Positions 42,314 to 51,537 of a DNA stretch of 64,000 nucleotides are shown here, piece by piece. The translations under genes were made by a program, and so were the position numbers. Within the stretch, counting starts at the first letter, position 1. Every line of letters starts with the position of its first letter. The stretch comes from Pseudobdellovibrionaceae bacterium (GTDB lineage: Bacteria; Bdellovibrionota; Bdellovibrionia; Bdellovibrionales; JAGQZY01). The stretch covers positions 1 through 64,000 of the forward strand of contig JACKAL010000001.1 in NCBI GenBank assembly GCA_020635085.1. The letters run 5' to 3'. The notes under the pieces were generated by a model, which did not search any database, was not told the origin of the DNA, and was given only the letters and a program-made list of their open reading frames with translations.

Positions 42314-44103
42314 TAGCCTGCCAATCGAAGAGACGGGGCTGCCGTATCATTTCTTTGAATCTCTTTACGGGCTATAAGTCCTTGATCAATCAAAAACTCC
42401 AGACGACTTATCAGTTCAGATTGATGTTTATAAATCTCTTCGATAGGAGGGGTGTAGCCACGCTTTAATTCATAGATAAATATTTCTGCTTGCGATTTAT
42501 TGAGGGAGTTAATAACTCTATCGTTTAGGGAACGATCGCTATTACTAAAAACAATAGCTAGTGATTCCGCTTTAGTGGCAATCATTAGAATTTTAAGCGC
42601 TTTATCACTTAAGTGCATGATATCATCAAATAACAAAACATGATATTTTATTTGGTTATAAGTTTCGATATCTCCTAATTTAATTTCATTTAAAATAAAT
42701 TTTTTTCTATCAGGATTTTGGATTTGTCTTAAAATGGAAGTAATAGTGCGTGATTTTTCATTTTGTGTAAGCGACATTTCACTAATTTTATGAAATTTAG
42801 TACGTAATTTTGATTCGATCTCTTGGCGATTAGTTTGTGGCATACTGTTAATATGACAAAGGGTTTGAAAATATTCAGATTGTTTTTCATTTGGCATTAA
42901 GTTGATTAAGTCTATAAAGCGATGAACTGGTACAATGGTGCTTATCAGAGCAAAAACTTGAGGTGGTTCCCCACGAAGAATTTCGGCGAGCACGTCATCT
43001 TCACTCTTGGAAAGGAAATCGAGATTTAACTTGTATTCTTTCTTTTGGTTAGAGCGAGCAGCAATTTTGAACAAATCCTGCTTGGCACGAATTAGGATAA
43101 TAAGATTTTCCTCTCTCTTGGGATCGAACTCAAGATTGATATGAGGAGCAATTTTGTCTAAATCTGAAGGAACCATTTCTTTCATGATTTGATTGACAGT
43201 GTCTATGTCAAAAATAGCCAGCAGCAGTCCACAATGTCTTTGATCGTTTGCGCCGCCTTGTACCCACAGGGTGAGGAGTTGGGCCAGGGCCGCGGGGTGG
43301 GTTTTAGCTTCAATCCGCAGTTCTTCAATGAGAGCAATAATTGCACCTTCACCATGCGTGCTTCTACCAATAGGCAAATGTTTTGTTGAGTCGGATTCAT
43401 TTGCCAAGTTTATTGTATTGGGTTGTCGAATACTCGGTGTTGCAGAGGGTGCTTGGTTGAGATTTAGCAATTGGGATGTCGGATCACTTTTTGTTTTTCT
43501 TCCAACGAAGGCACCCATGATTGACAAAAATCCACTTAAGAGAATCAAGGCAGCAACCGCGGAAAATAGTCCGAAGCCTAAAGAGATGAGCTCATTACGG
43601 TATTTCATGATATCGTCTACAAAAGATGGAAGAGGTGGATCTTCGCGTTTTGCTTTTACAAGCGGGCCAACTTTAAAGTTAAAGCGATCTCCAAAAGATT
43701 GATCAACGCGGGCAATCTGGGGAAGAACTTTCCTTAAAAAGCCAATTTTTCTTTTTTCAATATTTTTCTCGACGACTACACTAATTTCAAAAGGTGTACG
43801 GATATGTGCGGATTGTTCTTCATTGCGAATATCAAATGAATAGACATTGCGAGTTTTTTCATCTAAGCCTGGAACACCTGGTAATACGAGATCATTTTGA
43901 GTTTCTGGAGTTTGAGGTAGGGCATCACGAGATTTTATTTCATTTACATAAACCATATATTCGTCATTATGCAGGTATGAATCTAAGAACGTACGTAAAC
44001 GAATTTCTATGGAATCCGTAGTTTCGGCTAAAATAACGGTCGGCATTGATAAGAGTAAAAAAATAAATAAATTGAACGATATAAAGATCGCAGACTTTTT
44101 CAT
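42313..44103 (-). CDS. FliF-FliG fusion rotor protein (non-flagellar)
   Basis: A 596-aa protein joining two flagellar rotor parts. Residues 1-26 form a signal or anchor helix. About 30-150 resembles the last periplasmic part of FliF (IRLRTFLDSYL; VLPQIARVDQSFGDRFNFKVGPL). A membrane helix follows (171-199). About 255-283 matches the FliG-binding tail of FliF (LRIEAKTHPAALAQLLTLWV). Then comes a whole FliG: N domain (about 288-345), middle (361-440, LRGEPPQVFALIST...) and C domain (490-578, FDDIMHLSDKALKIL...). The torque helix keeps some charges (Asp529, Arg530, Glu546, Arg549). The first FliF domains are missing. It has a good GGGAG site and overlaps motB. Confidence 0.85.
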   Translation of the reverse strand: MKKSAIFISFNLFIFLLLSMPTVILAETTDSIEIRLRTFLDSYLHNDEYMVYVNEIKSRDALPQTPETQNDLVLPGVPGLDEKTRNVYSFDIRNEEQSAHIRTPFEISVVVEKNIEKRKIGFLRKVLPQIARVDQSFGDRFNFKVGPLVKAKREDPPLPSFVDDIMKYRNELISLGFGLFSAVAALILLSGFLSIMGAFVGRKTKSDPTSQLLNLNQAPSATPSIRQPNTINLANESDSTKHLPIGRSTHGEGAIIALIEELRIEAKTHPAALAQLLTLWVQGGANDQRHCGLLLAIFDIDTVNQIMKEMVPSDLDKIAPHINLEFDPKREENLIILIRAKQDLFKIAARSNQKKEYKLNLDFLSKSEDDVLAEILRGEPPQVFALISTIVPVHRFIDLINLMPNEKQSEYFQTLCHINSMPQTNRQEIESKLRTKFHKISEMSLTQNEKSRTITSILRQIQNPDRKKFILNEIKLGDIETYNQIKYHVLLFDDIMHLSDKALKILMIATKAESLAIVFSNSDRSLNDRVINSLNKSQAEIFIYELKRGYTPPIEEIYKHQSELISRLEFLIDQGLIARKEIQRNDTAAPSLRLAG

Positions 44104-44747
44104 TCTGATCTCCCACGACCAATTTTAATAACAACGCGACGATTTTCCTCTAAATTGTTAGATACGGGTTGTGTGTCACCATAGCCAATAGCGCGAAGTC
44201 GGTGCTGATCAATATTTTGTGAGGCGAGATAACGAACAACGCTGCCAGCTCGGGCGGCAGATAGCTCCCAATTTGATGGAAAGTAATCAGACTCAAGTAT
44301 TTTGCGCGAATCTGCATGACCACAAACATCAATACGAAAATCTTTGGGAATTTTTTTCAATAGGGGAACTAGGTTGCTAAGAAGATCGCGTGCCAATGGT
44401 CTAATTTCAGAAGACATGGTTTCAAAAAGAAAATTTCCTTGAAATGTTAAACTAATGCCTTCTTCGTTGGCCTGAATCGCTACTTGATTTACTAATCGTT
44501 TTTCTTTTATATAAGATGAAACTGTATTTGTAAAATCAGGTGTGTTTGGTGCTACAATAACGCCTTCACTTAACTGCGAAAGAGATGTTTTAATTTTTGA
44601 AACTGCTGCCGGACTTCCATTGACAAGTACAAATAACAAAATAAAAAATGCTAATAGATTAGTAATAAGGTCAGCGTATGAGTATAACCAAACCTCATTT
44701 TCTTTTTTTAAAAGCAATGATACTTTATTTTGTCGAACTTTACGCAA
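44100..44747 (-). CDS. MotB-type stator protein with OmpA domain
   Basis: This 215-aa stator subunit has a short basic tail, then WLYSYADLITNLLAFFILLFVL with the ion-binding Asp26 of MotB-type channels, a linker, and a C-terminal OmpA peptidoglycan-binding domain (DVCGHADSRK; NRRVVIKI). It should anchor MotA to the cell wall and conduct H+ or Na+. The start is TTG at 44747, overlapping the motA stop by 8 nt, with GAGGA upstream. It is not the flagellar operon's stator by position and pairs with the fused rotor gene, which it overlaps by 4 nt. Confidence 0.92.
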   Translation of the reverse strand: MRKVRQNKVSLLLKKENEVWLYSYADLITNLLAFFILLFVLVNGSPAAVSKIKTSLSQLSEGVIVAPNTPDFTNTVSSYIKEKRLVNQVAIQANEEGISLTFQGNFLFETMSSEIRPLARDLLSNLVPLLKKIPKDFRIDVCGHADSRKILESDYFPSNWELSAARAGSVVRYLASQNIDQHRLRAIGYGDTQPVSNNLEENRRVVIKIGRGRSE

Positions 44748-45573
44748 CTTTATTGTCCTCTGAGTTTATTGTATGGTTTTCAATAACAGATAATTTTTCT
44801 TCTAGCACATTTTGTTCTTTTTTATTTAAATACGATTTTAATGTTTCACGAATTTGAATCGGGTGTCGCCCTTCACTGATCATGTAAAGACCTTCACTAA
44901 TTATCTGCCCGCGGAGTATGGAAGAATGAGCAATGTGGTTCAAGTATTCTGCCCATGGAATAAAAAGCATGTTTGATGTGGCAACCCCATACAATGTGGC
45001 ACATAGCGCAATGGCCATTGCAGGACCCACCGAACTGATATCACCTTGAAGATTACCGATATCCTTCAAAAGTATAATCATACCTAAAAGAGTTCCAACA
45101 AGTCCAAAAGCAGGACCCAACTTAGAAAGACTAATAAGAAAACCGGCTTCTTGAGTGAGTTGTGATTCAAAATTTTCCACACGTAGATCGATACACTTTT
45201 TTATATCTTCTGAGTTGAGGCCGATTGTCATCATGTCAACACCATCACTCAAAATTTCATCATCACTTTTGTTTGGATTAAGATTATTTTGGTGTCGGTA
45301 TGCGAGATCAAGTACTTCTAGTACCGTGGTCGTTGCTTCGTATTTATATCCATAAATACTTGTGCTCAATCTCTTGATAAGCTCTATCGTTTGCGAAAAA
45401 GGCTGCATAATTAATAAAGATGTAAAAATTCCGCCAAAGACAATAGTTACTCCGATAATGTTAAGAAAAATCCAAGGTGTATTGGTGGAAAGTAGAATAG
45501 TTAGGCTAAGCACACCTAAAACTCCTAGAAAGCCACTAATCATTGAAAAATTAATCTGTTTTTTTCTTTGCAT
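44740..45573 (-). CDS. MotA/PomA-type stator protein
   Basis: This 277-aa protein has four membrane helices: FLGVLGVLSLTILLS, FLNIIGVTIVFGGIF, GPAFGLVGTLLGMIILL with the conserved Pro, and GPAMAIALCATLYGVATSNMLFIPWAEYL. The cytoplasmic loop between helices 2 and 3 is the usual torque-generating domain facing FliG. Family and length match PomA/MotA. Its neighbours are MotB and the FliF-FliG fusion, so stator and rotor are co-expressed. It follows the PEGA/TPR lipoprotein gene by 14 nt. Confidence 0.93.
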   Translation of the reverse strand: MQRKKQINFSMISGFLGVLGVLSLTILLSTNTPWIFLNIIGVTIVFGGIFTSLLIMQPFSQTIELIKRLSTSIYGYKYEATTTVLEVLDLAYRHQNNLNPNKSDDEILSDGVDMMTIGLNSEDIKKCIDLRVENFESQLTQEAGFLISLSKLGPAFGLVGTLLGMIILLKDIGNLQGDISSVGPAMAIALCATLYGVATSNMLFIPWAEYLNHIAHSSILRGQIISEGLYMISEGRHPIQIRETLKSYLNKKEQNVLEEKLSVIENHTINSEDNKVA

Positions 45574-45587
45574 AATATATTTTTTTA

Positions 45588-46166
45588 TTAATTCATTTTT
45601 ATATTTTTTTCTTGCATAAATTTTAAAAGTTCTTCATTTTGCGGATCCAATTCTAATGCTTTTTTCCATGAAACAATAGCCGAGGGTAGTTCATTCATTA
45701 AATAAAATGCTGTTCCTTTCATGATATGAGCCTGTGTAACCCAAGATTTTTCTTCGAGTAATTTGTCGATTTCTAAAACTGCAGCGCGATAACGTTTTTG
45801 GTAAATAAGTTTTTGTGTTTTAAAAAGTCGATTAATGACATCATTAACCGCAACACTGGACGCTTCTAACCCAGCAGGATTTCTTTTCATGTTAATATTG
45901 ACGGTTGTTTGCACTTCGTTCGTTGGAGCAAGTGGAATAGATTCAGGGAAAAACCCCTCTTTTTCGAAAATAATAAGAAAAGCTTGATCGTCTTTAAGGG
46001 CAGATTTCGAGTACTCAAGCGGAGTGGTTCCCAATAAGAGTTTTTTATTAGTGTTCGGGTCTTTATAATAAACGGTTGCTCCATCAGGATTAGTAGAGAA
46101 AACATATGAAGAGGATGCACATCCGGCAAGAAAAAATAATAATAAAGAAATGGATAAGACCTTCAT
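45588..46166 (-). CDS. PEGA/TPR lipoprotein of the motor operon
   Basis: A 192-aa lipoprotein: lipobox LAGC with Cys16, then a PEGA-like beta domain (YVFSTNPDGATVYYKD...LLLGTTPLEYS...FEKEGFFPESIPL, about 20-90). The C-terminal helical part has TPR-type repeats (HIMKGTAFYLMNELPSAIVSWKKALELDPQNEELLKFM). PEGA domains are common in surface-exposed complexes. As first gene of the motor operon it could be a periplasmic or outer-membrane adaptor. It is followed closely by motA. Confidence 0.75.
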   Translation of the reverse strand: MKVLSISLLLFFLAGCASSSYVFSTNPDGATVYYKDPNTNKKLLLGTTPLEYSKSALKDDQAFLIIFEKEGFFPESIPLAPTNEVQTTVNINMKRNPAGLEASSVAVNDVINRLFKTQKLIYQKRYRAAVLEIDKLLEEKSWVTQAHIMKGTAFYLMNELPSAIVSWKKALELDPQNEELLKFMQEKNIKMN

Positions 46167-46282
46167 GCATTATTCTTCGGATTTTTAAATAGTACTATTT
46201 ATATTTAATTTTGATTTATTGATTTTTAAGGTCTTTCGACCATTTTTATTAAGAATGGATTATCAAGACTTCCGAACAGATT

Positions 46283-49200
46283 TTAGTGTGAATTATTAAG
46301 AGTAACACCCAAGCCTGGACCATTACCATCTCCGTTACCCCATACTATGTCGGGAAGTCCGTCGTTATTGGCATCATATATATCAATCAAATTTTGCCAA
46401 TAAGCTCCAGGAGATGGTGGGGCGAACGGAACACCTGTAGATGTTAAAGTACCTGTACCATTACCGAGGAGAACTTGCACACCAATATAAGGTTTATGCA
46501 TAAGAACATCTAAATAACCATCCTTATTAACATCCGCAACAGCTGTATCGTAGACGGCAGTACTGGAGTAGAGTGCCATTCCTGAAGAAGTTGTTACTGA
46601 GGAAATTGTTCCATTCGAACCGCCAGCCATAAAAGCGACCATTCCTGTATTTGTTGCCGACACAATGAAATCATAAATATTATCACCATTAAATTCGCCA
46701 TACTGAATGCTGCCAATTGTTCCGCCGGTGGAAGTAGAGGTTATATTGGGTGCAGCAAAAGTACCATTTCCGAGTCCTTTAAAAATATATAATTGAGCAC
46801 TGCTGTTCGCCGAAACTAAATCTAAATAACCGTCTTGGTTTACATCCAACGAAATAACGGCATAAGTGTATACTCCACCAGAGGAAAGAGTTGCCGTTGG
46901 TGTGGTGTTAAAAGTGCCGTCTCCGTATCCAGCAAAAACATAGATTTGTCCATTGCCAACACTGCAGCCTGTGGATACAGCCATGTCGATGTTGCCATCG
47001 CCGTTGTAGTCACCTGTTGCGACTGAATACGAACCTGCAGTTCCGATGCAACCACTTGTATTTACCGTAAATGAGGCAAGACCACCAAAAGTTCCATCTC
47101 CATTACCTAGGGTTACAGACACGTTGCCTGTTCCTGCCGAATTGTAATTGGCGCTGACATAATCTAAGTTGCCATCGCCGTTGAAATCTTCTAGGGCATG
47201 TTGGTCTTTAATTATCCAGTATGCTCCGGAGTCTCCTGTTGGTATTGTCGTAGAATTGAGATTGTAGGTCCCAGCCCCTGTACCAAAGAAAATACTTGAA
47301 GAACCACCAATCTTAGAAATTAAATCAACGAAGCCATCGTTATTTAAGTCACCGTGTAAAACTTTTCCATAAATATTAATTGCATCATAAGGTGGATTTG
47401 GATAGTAGGCGTCACCAGAAATATAAATATTGCTATCATTTGTATTAGGCAAAACTTCTAGGCGCGAGTAGCCAACCCACCAGCCTACACCTACTGCTAG
47501 TGAGGGGCGCGTAGCACCAGTGATTAAATTGCCGAGAGCAATACCCATTCCATAGTAACCAAGAGATAATTGTTTGCTTGATGAAAAATTCCCATTGCCA
47601 GCATTGAGAAAAATACCGACGTTATTCATGTGACCACTATCAAACGAGATGGCTAAATCTTTATCTCCATCTCCATCGACATCCGCAACATCAATAAAGC
47701 GAGGATATCCTTCCCATCCTCCGCTTGTCATGGAGTAACTCGTGACGGTCGAGAAGCTGCCTGTACCGTCACCAGTCATAATGACAAAAGTACGCTGATC
47801 ACGATTAGCAACGACTGCATCTGGAATATTGTCTCCGGTAAAATCAGCAACCTTTAAATGATATCCACGCCCACCATTTGAAGTACTGGATTGCAGTGTA
47901 AATACACCCTGTCCATTTCCAAGAAATACTTCGGTTAAAGAATTATCCGATCGCGTTGCAATGAGATCAGCCTTTCCATTGGCGTTCATGTCAGTAGTCG
48001 CAAGTGACCAACCATTGACAAGGGCTGGGCCGGCATAGGAATGAAAATTGATAATGGGTTGGCCAGTAGAACTACAGGCCTGAGTAGGATTACCATTATA
48101 AGAAACAGTAGCGCTTACTTGGCAATTGAGTAGAATTCGAATTGTGCTCGCGCCGCGATGAACGACGGCGATATCTGGCACGGAATCGCCATTGAAATCG
48201 GCTGTTACTACATCTCTTACGGCTGAGCCGAGATTAATGACTTGGGTGGTGTTTGTACCCGTCCAGGAGTTATCACCTTTAAAAATTGTTAGAGTGCCAT
48301 TATCATAATTAGAACTGATAATATCGTTTTTACCATCGCCATCAAAATCTGCTATGCGAATGTCATAGGCATAATAACCGCCTGTATTTTGTGCGTAAGT
48401 GGTGAAGTGTCCACTGCCATTGCCAATCATCACTAAAACAGCCAAAGCTCTTTCTGCTGCATAAACCACATCATTAATGCCATCGTTATTCATATCGGCA
48501 ATTTTAATATGATTAGGGTAGGACCAGTTTGCATTGTACTGTCCCAGATAAGTGCTGCGTGGTGCTTTAAAATCTGTAGTGGACAGACCAGAGCTCACAA
48601 TGGTTACGGTTTTATTTAAATTAGTACTAAATCCTTGTGCATCATTGATGGTGAAGCTAACGGAGTAGGTTCCCGCAGTGCCTCCGGAGGGAGTACCACT
48701 GATATAACCAGAGCTTGCATTAATAGAAAGTCCAGAGGGAAGGCCCACAGCTCCATATACAAGTGGTTTGACGCCACCACGAACCTTAATATGCTCAAGA
48801 AATGGCTTGCTCTCAGCTGCAACTCGCAACTTATGATCCATGTCGCTAACGATAGTTGGCGGGGTTTTTACAGAGAGTGTTAATGATTTGGTTGCCGTCT
48901 GTCCAATGCTATCAGTCACTTTGAAGACTAAACTGTGGGGGGAATTCTTTATATCTGAGGCATTTGTTGTTGTTCCACTTATGGTTCCATCTGAAGCAAG
49001 GCTGAGTCCTGTAGGAAGAGTTCCGCTTTGTAAACTAAAAGTATAAGGTGAAACGCCTCCGGTCGCAATGAGCGTATCTACGTGGCTACGATGTAAGCCA
49101 GCAGTGATGAGGCTTGTTGTCGAGATCGCGGGGCTTGTATTAACGTAAAAGGTATAAGTTTCCGAAGCCGTTAAGCCCGCAGAGTCTGTAACGGTAATAT

Positions 49201-49759
49201 CTACAGAAGAACTACTTGAAGAGGAAGATATCCCAGTTATCGCACCTGTGGTAGAGTTTATAGAATAACCGCTGGGAAGACCTGATGCGCTGTAAGAATA
49301 TGGAGGTGTTCCTCCGGTAGCAGATATATTTTCTAAATAACTAACGTTTACTTGTGCGGCAGTAAGCGATGTGTTTACAATACTGACTGCTGTACTTACA
49401 GTAACAGTATAGCTTTTTTCAACTGTTGTATCTTCCGTATCAGTCACAGAAATAGAGAAGGAGAATTGACCCGAAGCTGTGGAGGCAATTACACCAGAGA
49501 GAATACCCGTGCTGCTATCCAAGCTGAGGCTGGGAGGGAAGCTGCCTGTCGTTTTGGTGAAACTATAGGGCTCTGTGCCACCGCTGGCGACAATTTGTGC
49601 TGAATAGGAGAGACCCTTAATGCCTGGGGAAAGACTATTCGTGTGTATCGTTAAATCTTCTTGGGCACGTGTTTCAGCTAACTGATCTACTTTCGAGCAC
49701 GACATCAGTGTGTATGCTGATAATATTAAAAATGTCCAATAGATGAATTTTTTTGTCAT
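46283..49759 (-). CDS. Giant lipoprotein with Ig-like and FG-GAP/VCBS repeats
   Basis: A 1158-aa surface protein. Lipobox LMSC with Cys21 is followed by four Ig-like He_PIG-type domains (about 35-390), each with the phrase GG(T/V)xPYxxSxxxGxLPxGLSxxxxxGxxxG. About thirteen FG-GAP/VCBS repeats follow with Asp-rich calcium loops (DMNNDGINDVVYA, DFDGDGKNDIISS), which should fold into one or two beta propellers. These architectures act in adhesion and matrix binding. AAGGG site before the ATG. It is 116 nt upstream of the motor operon in the same direction and may be co-expressed. Confidence 0.85.
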   Translation of the reverse strand: MTKKFIYWTFLILSAYTLMSCSKVDQLAETRAQEDLTIHTNSLSPGIKGLSYSAQIVASGGTEPYSFTKTTGSFPPSLSLDSSTGILSGVIASTASGQFSFSISVTDTEDTTVEKSYTVTVSTAVSIVNTSLTAAQVNVSYLENISATGGTPPYSYSASGLPSGYSINSTTGAITGISSSSSSSSVDITVTDSAGLTASETYTFYVNTSPAISTTSLITAGLHRSHVDTLIATGGVSPYTFSLQSGTLPTGLSLASDGTISGTTTNASDIKNSPHSLVFKVTDSIGQTATKSLTLSVKTPPTIVSDMDHKLRVAAESKPFLEHIKVRGGVKPLVYGAVGLPSGLSINASSGYISGTPSGGTAGTYSVSFTINDAQGFSTNLNKTVTIVSSGLSTTDFKAPRSTYLGQYNANWSYPNHIKIADMNNDGINDVVYAAERALAVLVMIGNGSGHFTTYAQNTGGYYAYDIRIADFDGDGKNDIISSNYDNGTLTIFKGDNSWTGTNTTQVINLGSAVRDVVTADFNGDSVPDIAVVHRGASTIRILLNCQVSATVSYNGNPTQACSSTGQPIINFHSYAGPALVNGWSLATTDMNANGKADLIATRSDNSLTEVFLGNGQGVFTLQSSTSNGGRGYHLKVADFTGDNIPDAVVANRDQRTFVIMTGDGTGSFSTVTSYSMTSGGWEGYPRFIDVADVDGDGDKDLAISFDSGHMNNVGIFLNAGNGNFSSSKQLSLGYYGMGIALGNLITGATRPSLAVGVGWWVGYSRLEVLPNTNDSNIYISGDAYYPNPPYDAINIYGKVLHGDLNNDGFVDLISKIGGSSSIFFGTGAGTYNLNSTTIPTGDSGAYWIIKDQHALEDFNGDGNLDYVSANYNSAGTGNVSVTLGNGDGTFGGLASFTVNTSGCIGTAGSYSVATGDYNGDGNIDMAVSTGCSVGNGQIYVFAGYGDGTFNTTPTATLSSGGVYTYAVISLDVNQDGYLDLVSANSSAQLYIFKGLGNGTFAAPNITSTSTGGTIGSIQYGEFNGDNIYDFIVSATNTGMVAFMAGGSNGTISSVTTSSGMALYSSTAVYDTAVADVNKDGYLDVLMHKPYIGVQVLLGNGTGTLTSTGVPFAPPSPGAYWQNLIDIYDANNDGLPDIVWGNGDGNGPGLGVTLNNSH

Positions 49760-49856
49760 ATACCCTTAAGTACTTTGTGCCTGTCATTATTTCGGTGACT
49801 TTTTTTATGGGGTTTAGGTATTATTTAAAATAAATTATTTTTCTCACTATGAAGCG

Positions 49857-51437
49857 ATGAATATATCTAAAGTTTTTTCATTTTTTTGCGAAATTAGTAA
49901 AAACACCATAAAAAGGTCTAGTGGAAGTCTTTTTATAGTTTCACTGAAAGTATTCCTTTTAATAATAGTGATCCTCAATGTTCAACCGTTGCACGCCAAA
50001 GAAAATCAGTATTTTCAAGTAGATTTAAAAAGTACAGAGTTAGATCAAGCCGCTGGTTTCGTCGGCTATATTTTAGAAAGTGATCTTTATTTATTAACGG
50101 ACGAAGGAAAATGGCAAAAATTTTCTTTGAAAGAAAGTGGTATCGAAGAAAAATCTCAAGATCAAGATACGCAGATAGATGCGCCACCTAAGAAATCAAA
50201 ACAATCACAAGGTGGACTTGAGATACAATATACCATGACAGACGCCGAAACACATCAATGTGAAAAACTCTCAGAATTTAAATCATTTTTACAGCAAGCA
50301 ACACTTTTAAAGTCACACATTCCAAAATTAGAAGTGCTTGCATCTGGCAGTGAATATGAAAAATGCTCAAATAAGTTAGTTCAACTTCTTCGTAAAAGTG
50401 GTATCAAGACAAGTTCTTTTATCGGCAACCTTCCAAAGGGAGGAATTGTTATTCGCTCGTCAATTTATACTGTAGTTAGTAAAGCGAATGGGCAGTTAGC
50501 GGATAGAGACAGAGAGAGAAAGAAATCCTTAAGCTCGCAAGGGGCAATAGATTTGGAAGTGCGTATTAATGGTAGTCAATGGCTTCCATTAAATGTATCT
50601 CTTGAGGGTTATTTTGCCTATAGTCATGCGCAGATTCAAAAAGGTCAGTTTGAATTTCGAATGCATAAAAATTCGAAATCCTATTCATCTCAATTTTATT
50701 TTAGTACGCACTTTATTTCTTTAGGAGAGCAAGAGTTAGAAGATGGAAAGTTTTTATTTTATAAAATTGGATCTTGGGATTTAGTAACGCGCATTAATAC
50801 GCCACCGTCTTTTATTAAAAAAATCGTTGCAGATGCGGAGGCTAAAAGAAGAAGAGATGTATTGGTGTATGTAAGCGCTGGAAAGTTCATCAATCAACAG
50901 ACTTCCAATACAATAAAACCTTTTAATATTAAGGGGTTTTATGATGTGAGTCTGCGATATTTTCTAGATGGAGATGTGGTTGTGCCGGTAGAAATGACTA
51001 AAGAAACCGCTAATTTTTCTTTAGTTCAAGGTAAGTTGAATTATCGCCTTATAAATAATCAAGAGTTGGGAGACACTTGGGAATTAAGTGCGTCCGCGGG
51101 AGGTATTTTTTATCACGCGAAAAGAACAAATCAGTTTACTAGCGGTACTTTTTTAAGTGATTATCTTGGCGTTTTATTAGGAAGCAATTTGAAGATTCGT
51201 TTGAGTGAAAAATGGAAGGGGCAATTGTCTTTTGCGGTCTCACCAACATTGTCTGTCGGACCGTCTAAGGCATCACTTTCAACATTTATAAATAGCCAAG
51301 TTTCCTATGACATAAGTGCTGATCATTATCTTGCGTTCATTTTTGATCGGTCGAATTATTCACAAAAATTTACAAGTTTTCAAGACCTCTCCACCCAAAT
51401 TTCTCGCTTTAGTCTAGGCTACGGTTGGGTGTTTTAG
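49857..51437 (+). CDS. Outer-membrane barrel protein next to motor locus
   Basis: A 526-aa protein with a long hydrophobic N-terminal segment ending in a likely cleavage site (QPLHA|KE), a mixed N-terminal soluble domain (about 45-190), and a C-terminal half rich in alternating strands. Its last residue is Phe (SRFSLGYGWVF), the hallmark of a BamA-recognised barrel. Function unknown. It is divergent from the FG-GAP lipoprotein, with a shared 97-nt promoter gap, so it probably belongs to the same surface system. Confidence 0.65.
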   Translation: MNISKVFSFFCEISKNTIKRSSGSLFIVSLKVFLLIIVILNVQPLHAKENQYFQVDLKSTELDQAAGFVGYILESDLYLLTDEGKWQKFSLKESGIEEKSQDQDTQIDAPPKKSKQSQGGLEIQYTMTDAETHQCEKLSEFKSFLQQATLLKSHIPKLEVLASGSEYEKCSNKLVQLLRKSGIKTSSFIGNLPKGGIVIRSSIYTVVSKANGQLADRDRERKKSLSSQGAIDLEVRINGSQWLPLNVSLEGYFAYSHAQIQKGQFEFRMHKNSKSYSSQFYFSTHFISLGEQELEDGKFLFYKIGSWDLVTRINTPPSFIKKIVADAEAKRRRDVLVYVSAGKFINQQTSNTIKPFNIKGFYDVSLRYFLDGDVVVPVEMTKETANFSLVQGKLNYRLINNQELGDTWELSASAGGIFYHAKRTNQFTSGTFLSDYLGVLLGSNLKIRLSEKWKGQLSFAVSPTLSVGPSKASLSTFINSQVSYDISADHYLAFIFDRSNYSQKFTSFQDLSTQISRFSLGYGWVF

Positions 51438-51537
51438 GACTATAGAAGAGGCAATCTAATAAATTTTAGCATAGATATTATTTCACCGAATACATATGGG
51501 AATGAGTTCATAAGATAATTTGACGGTGAGGGTGCTC

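Noticed and set aside
44100..45573. Zorya-type phage-defence locus (ZorA/ZorB are MotA/MotB-like)
   Set aside because: No ZorC/ZorD/ZorE-type helicase or nuclease is adjacent; neighbours are a FliF-FliG fusion, a lipoprotein and a barrel protein, and MotB has a standard OmpA domain.
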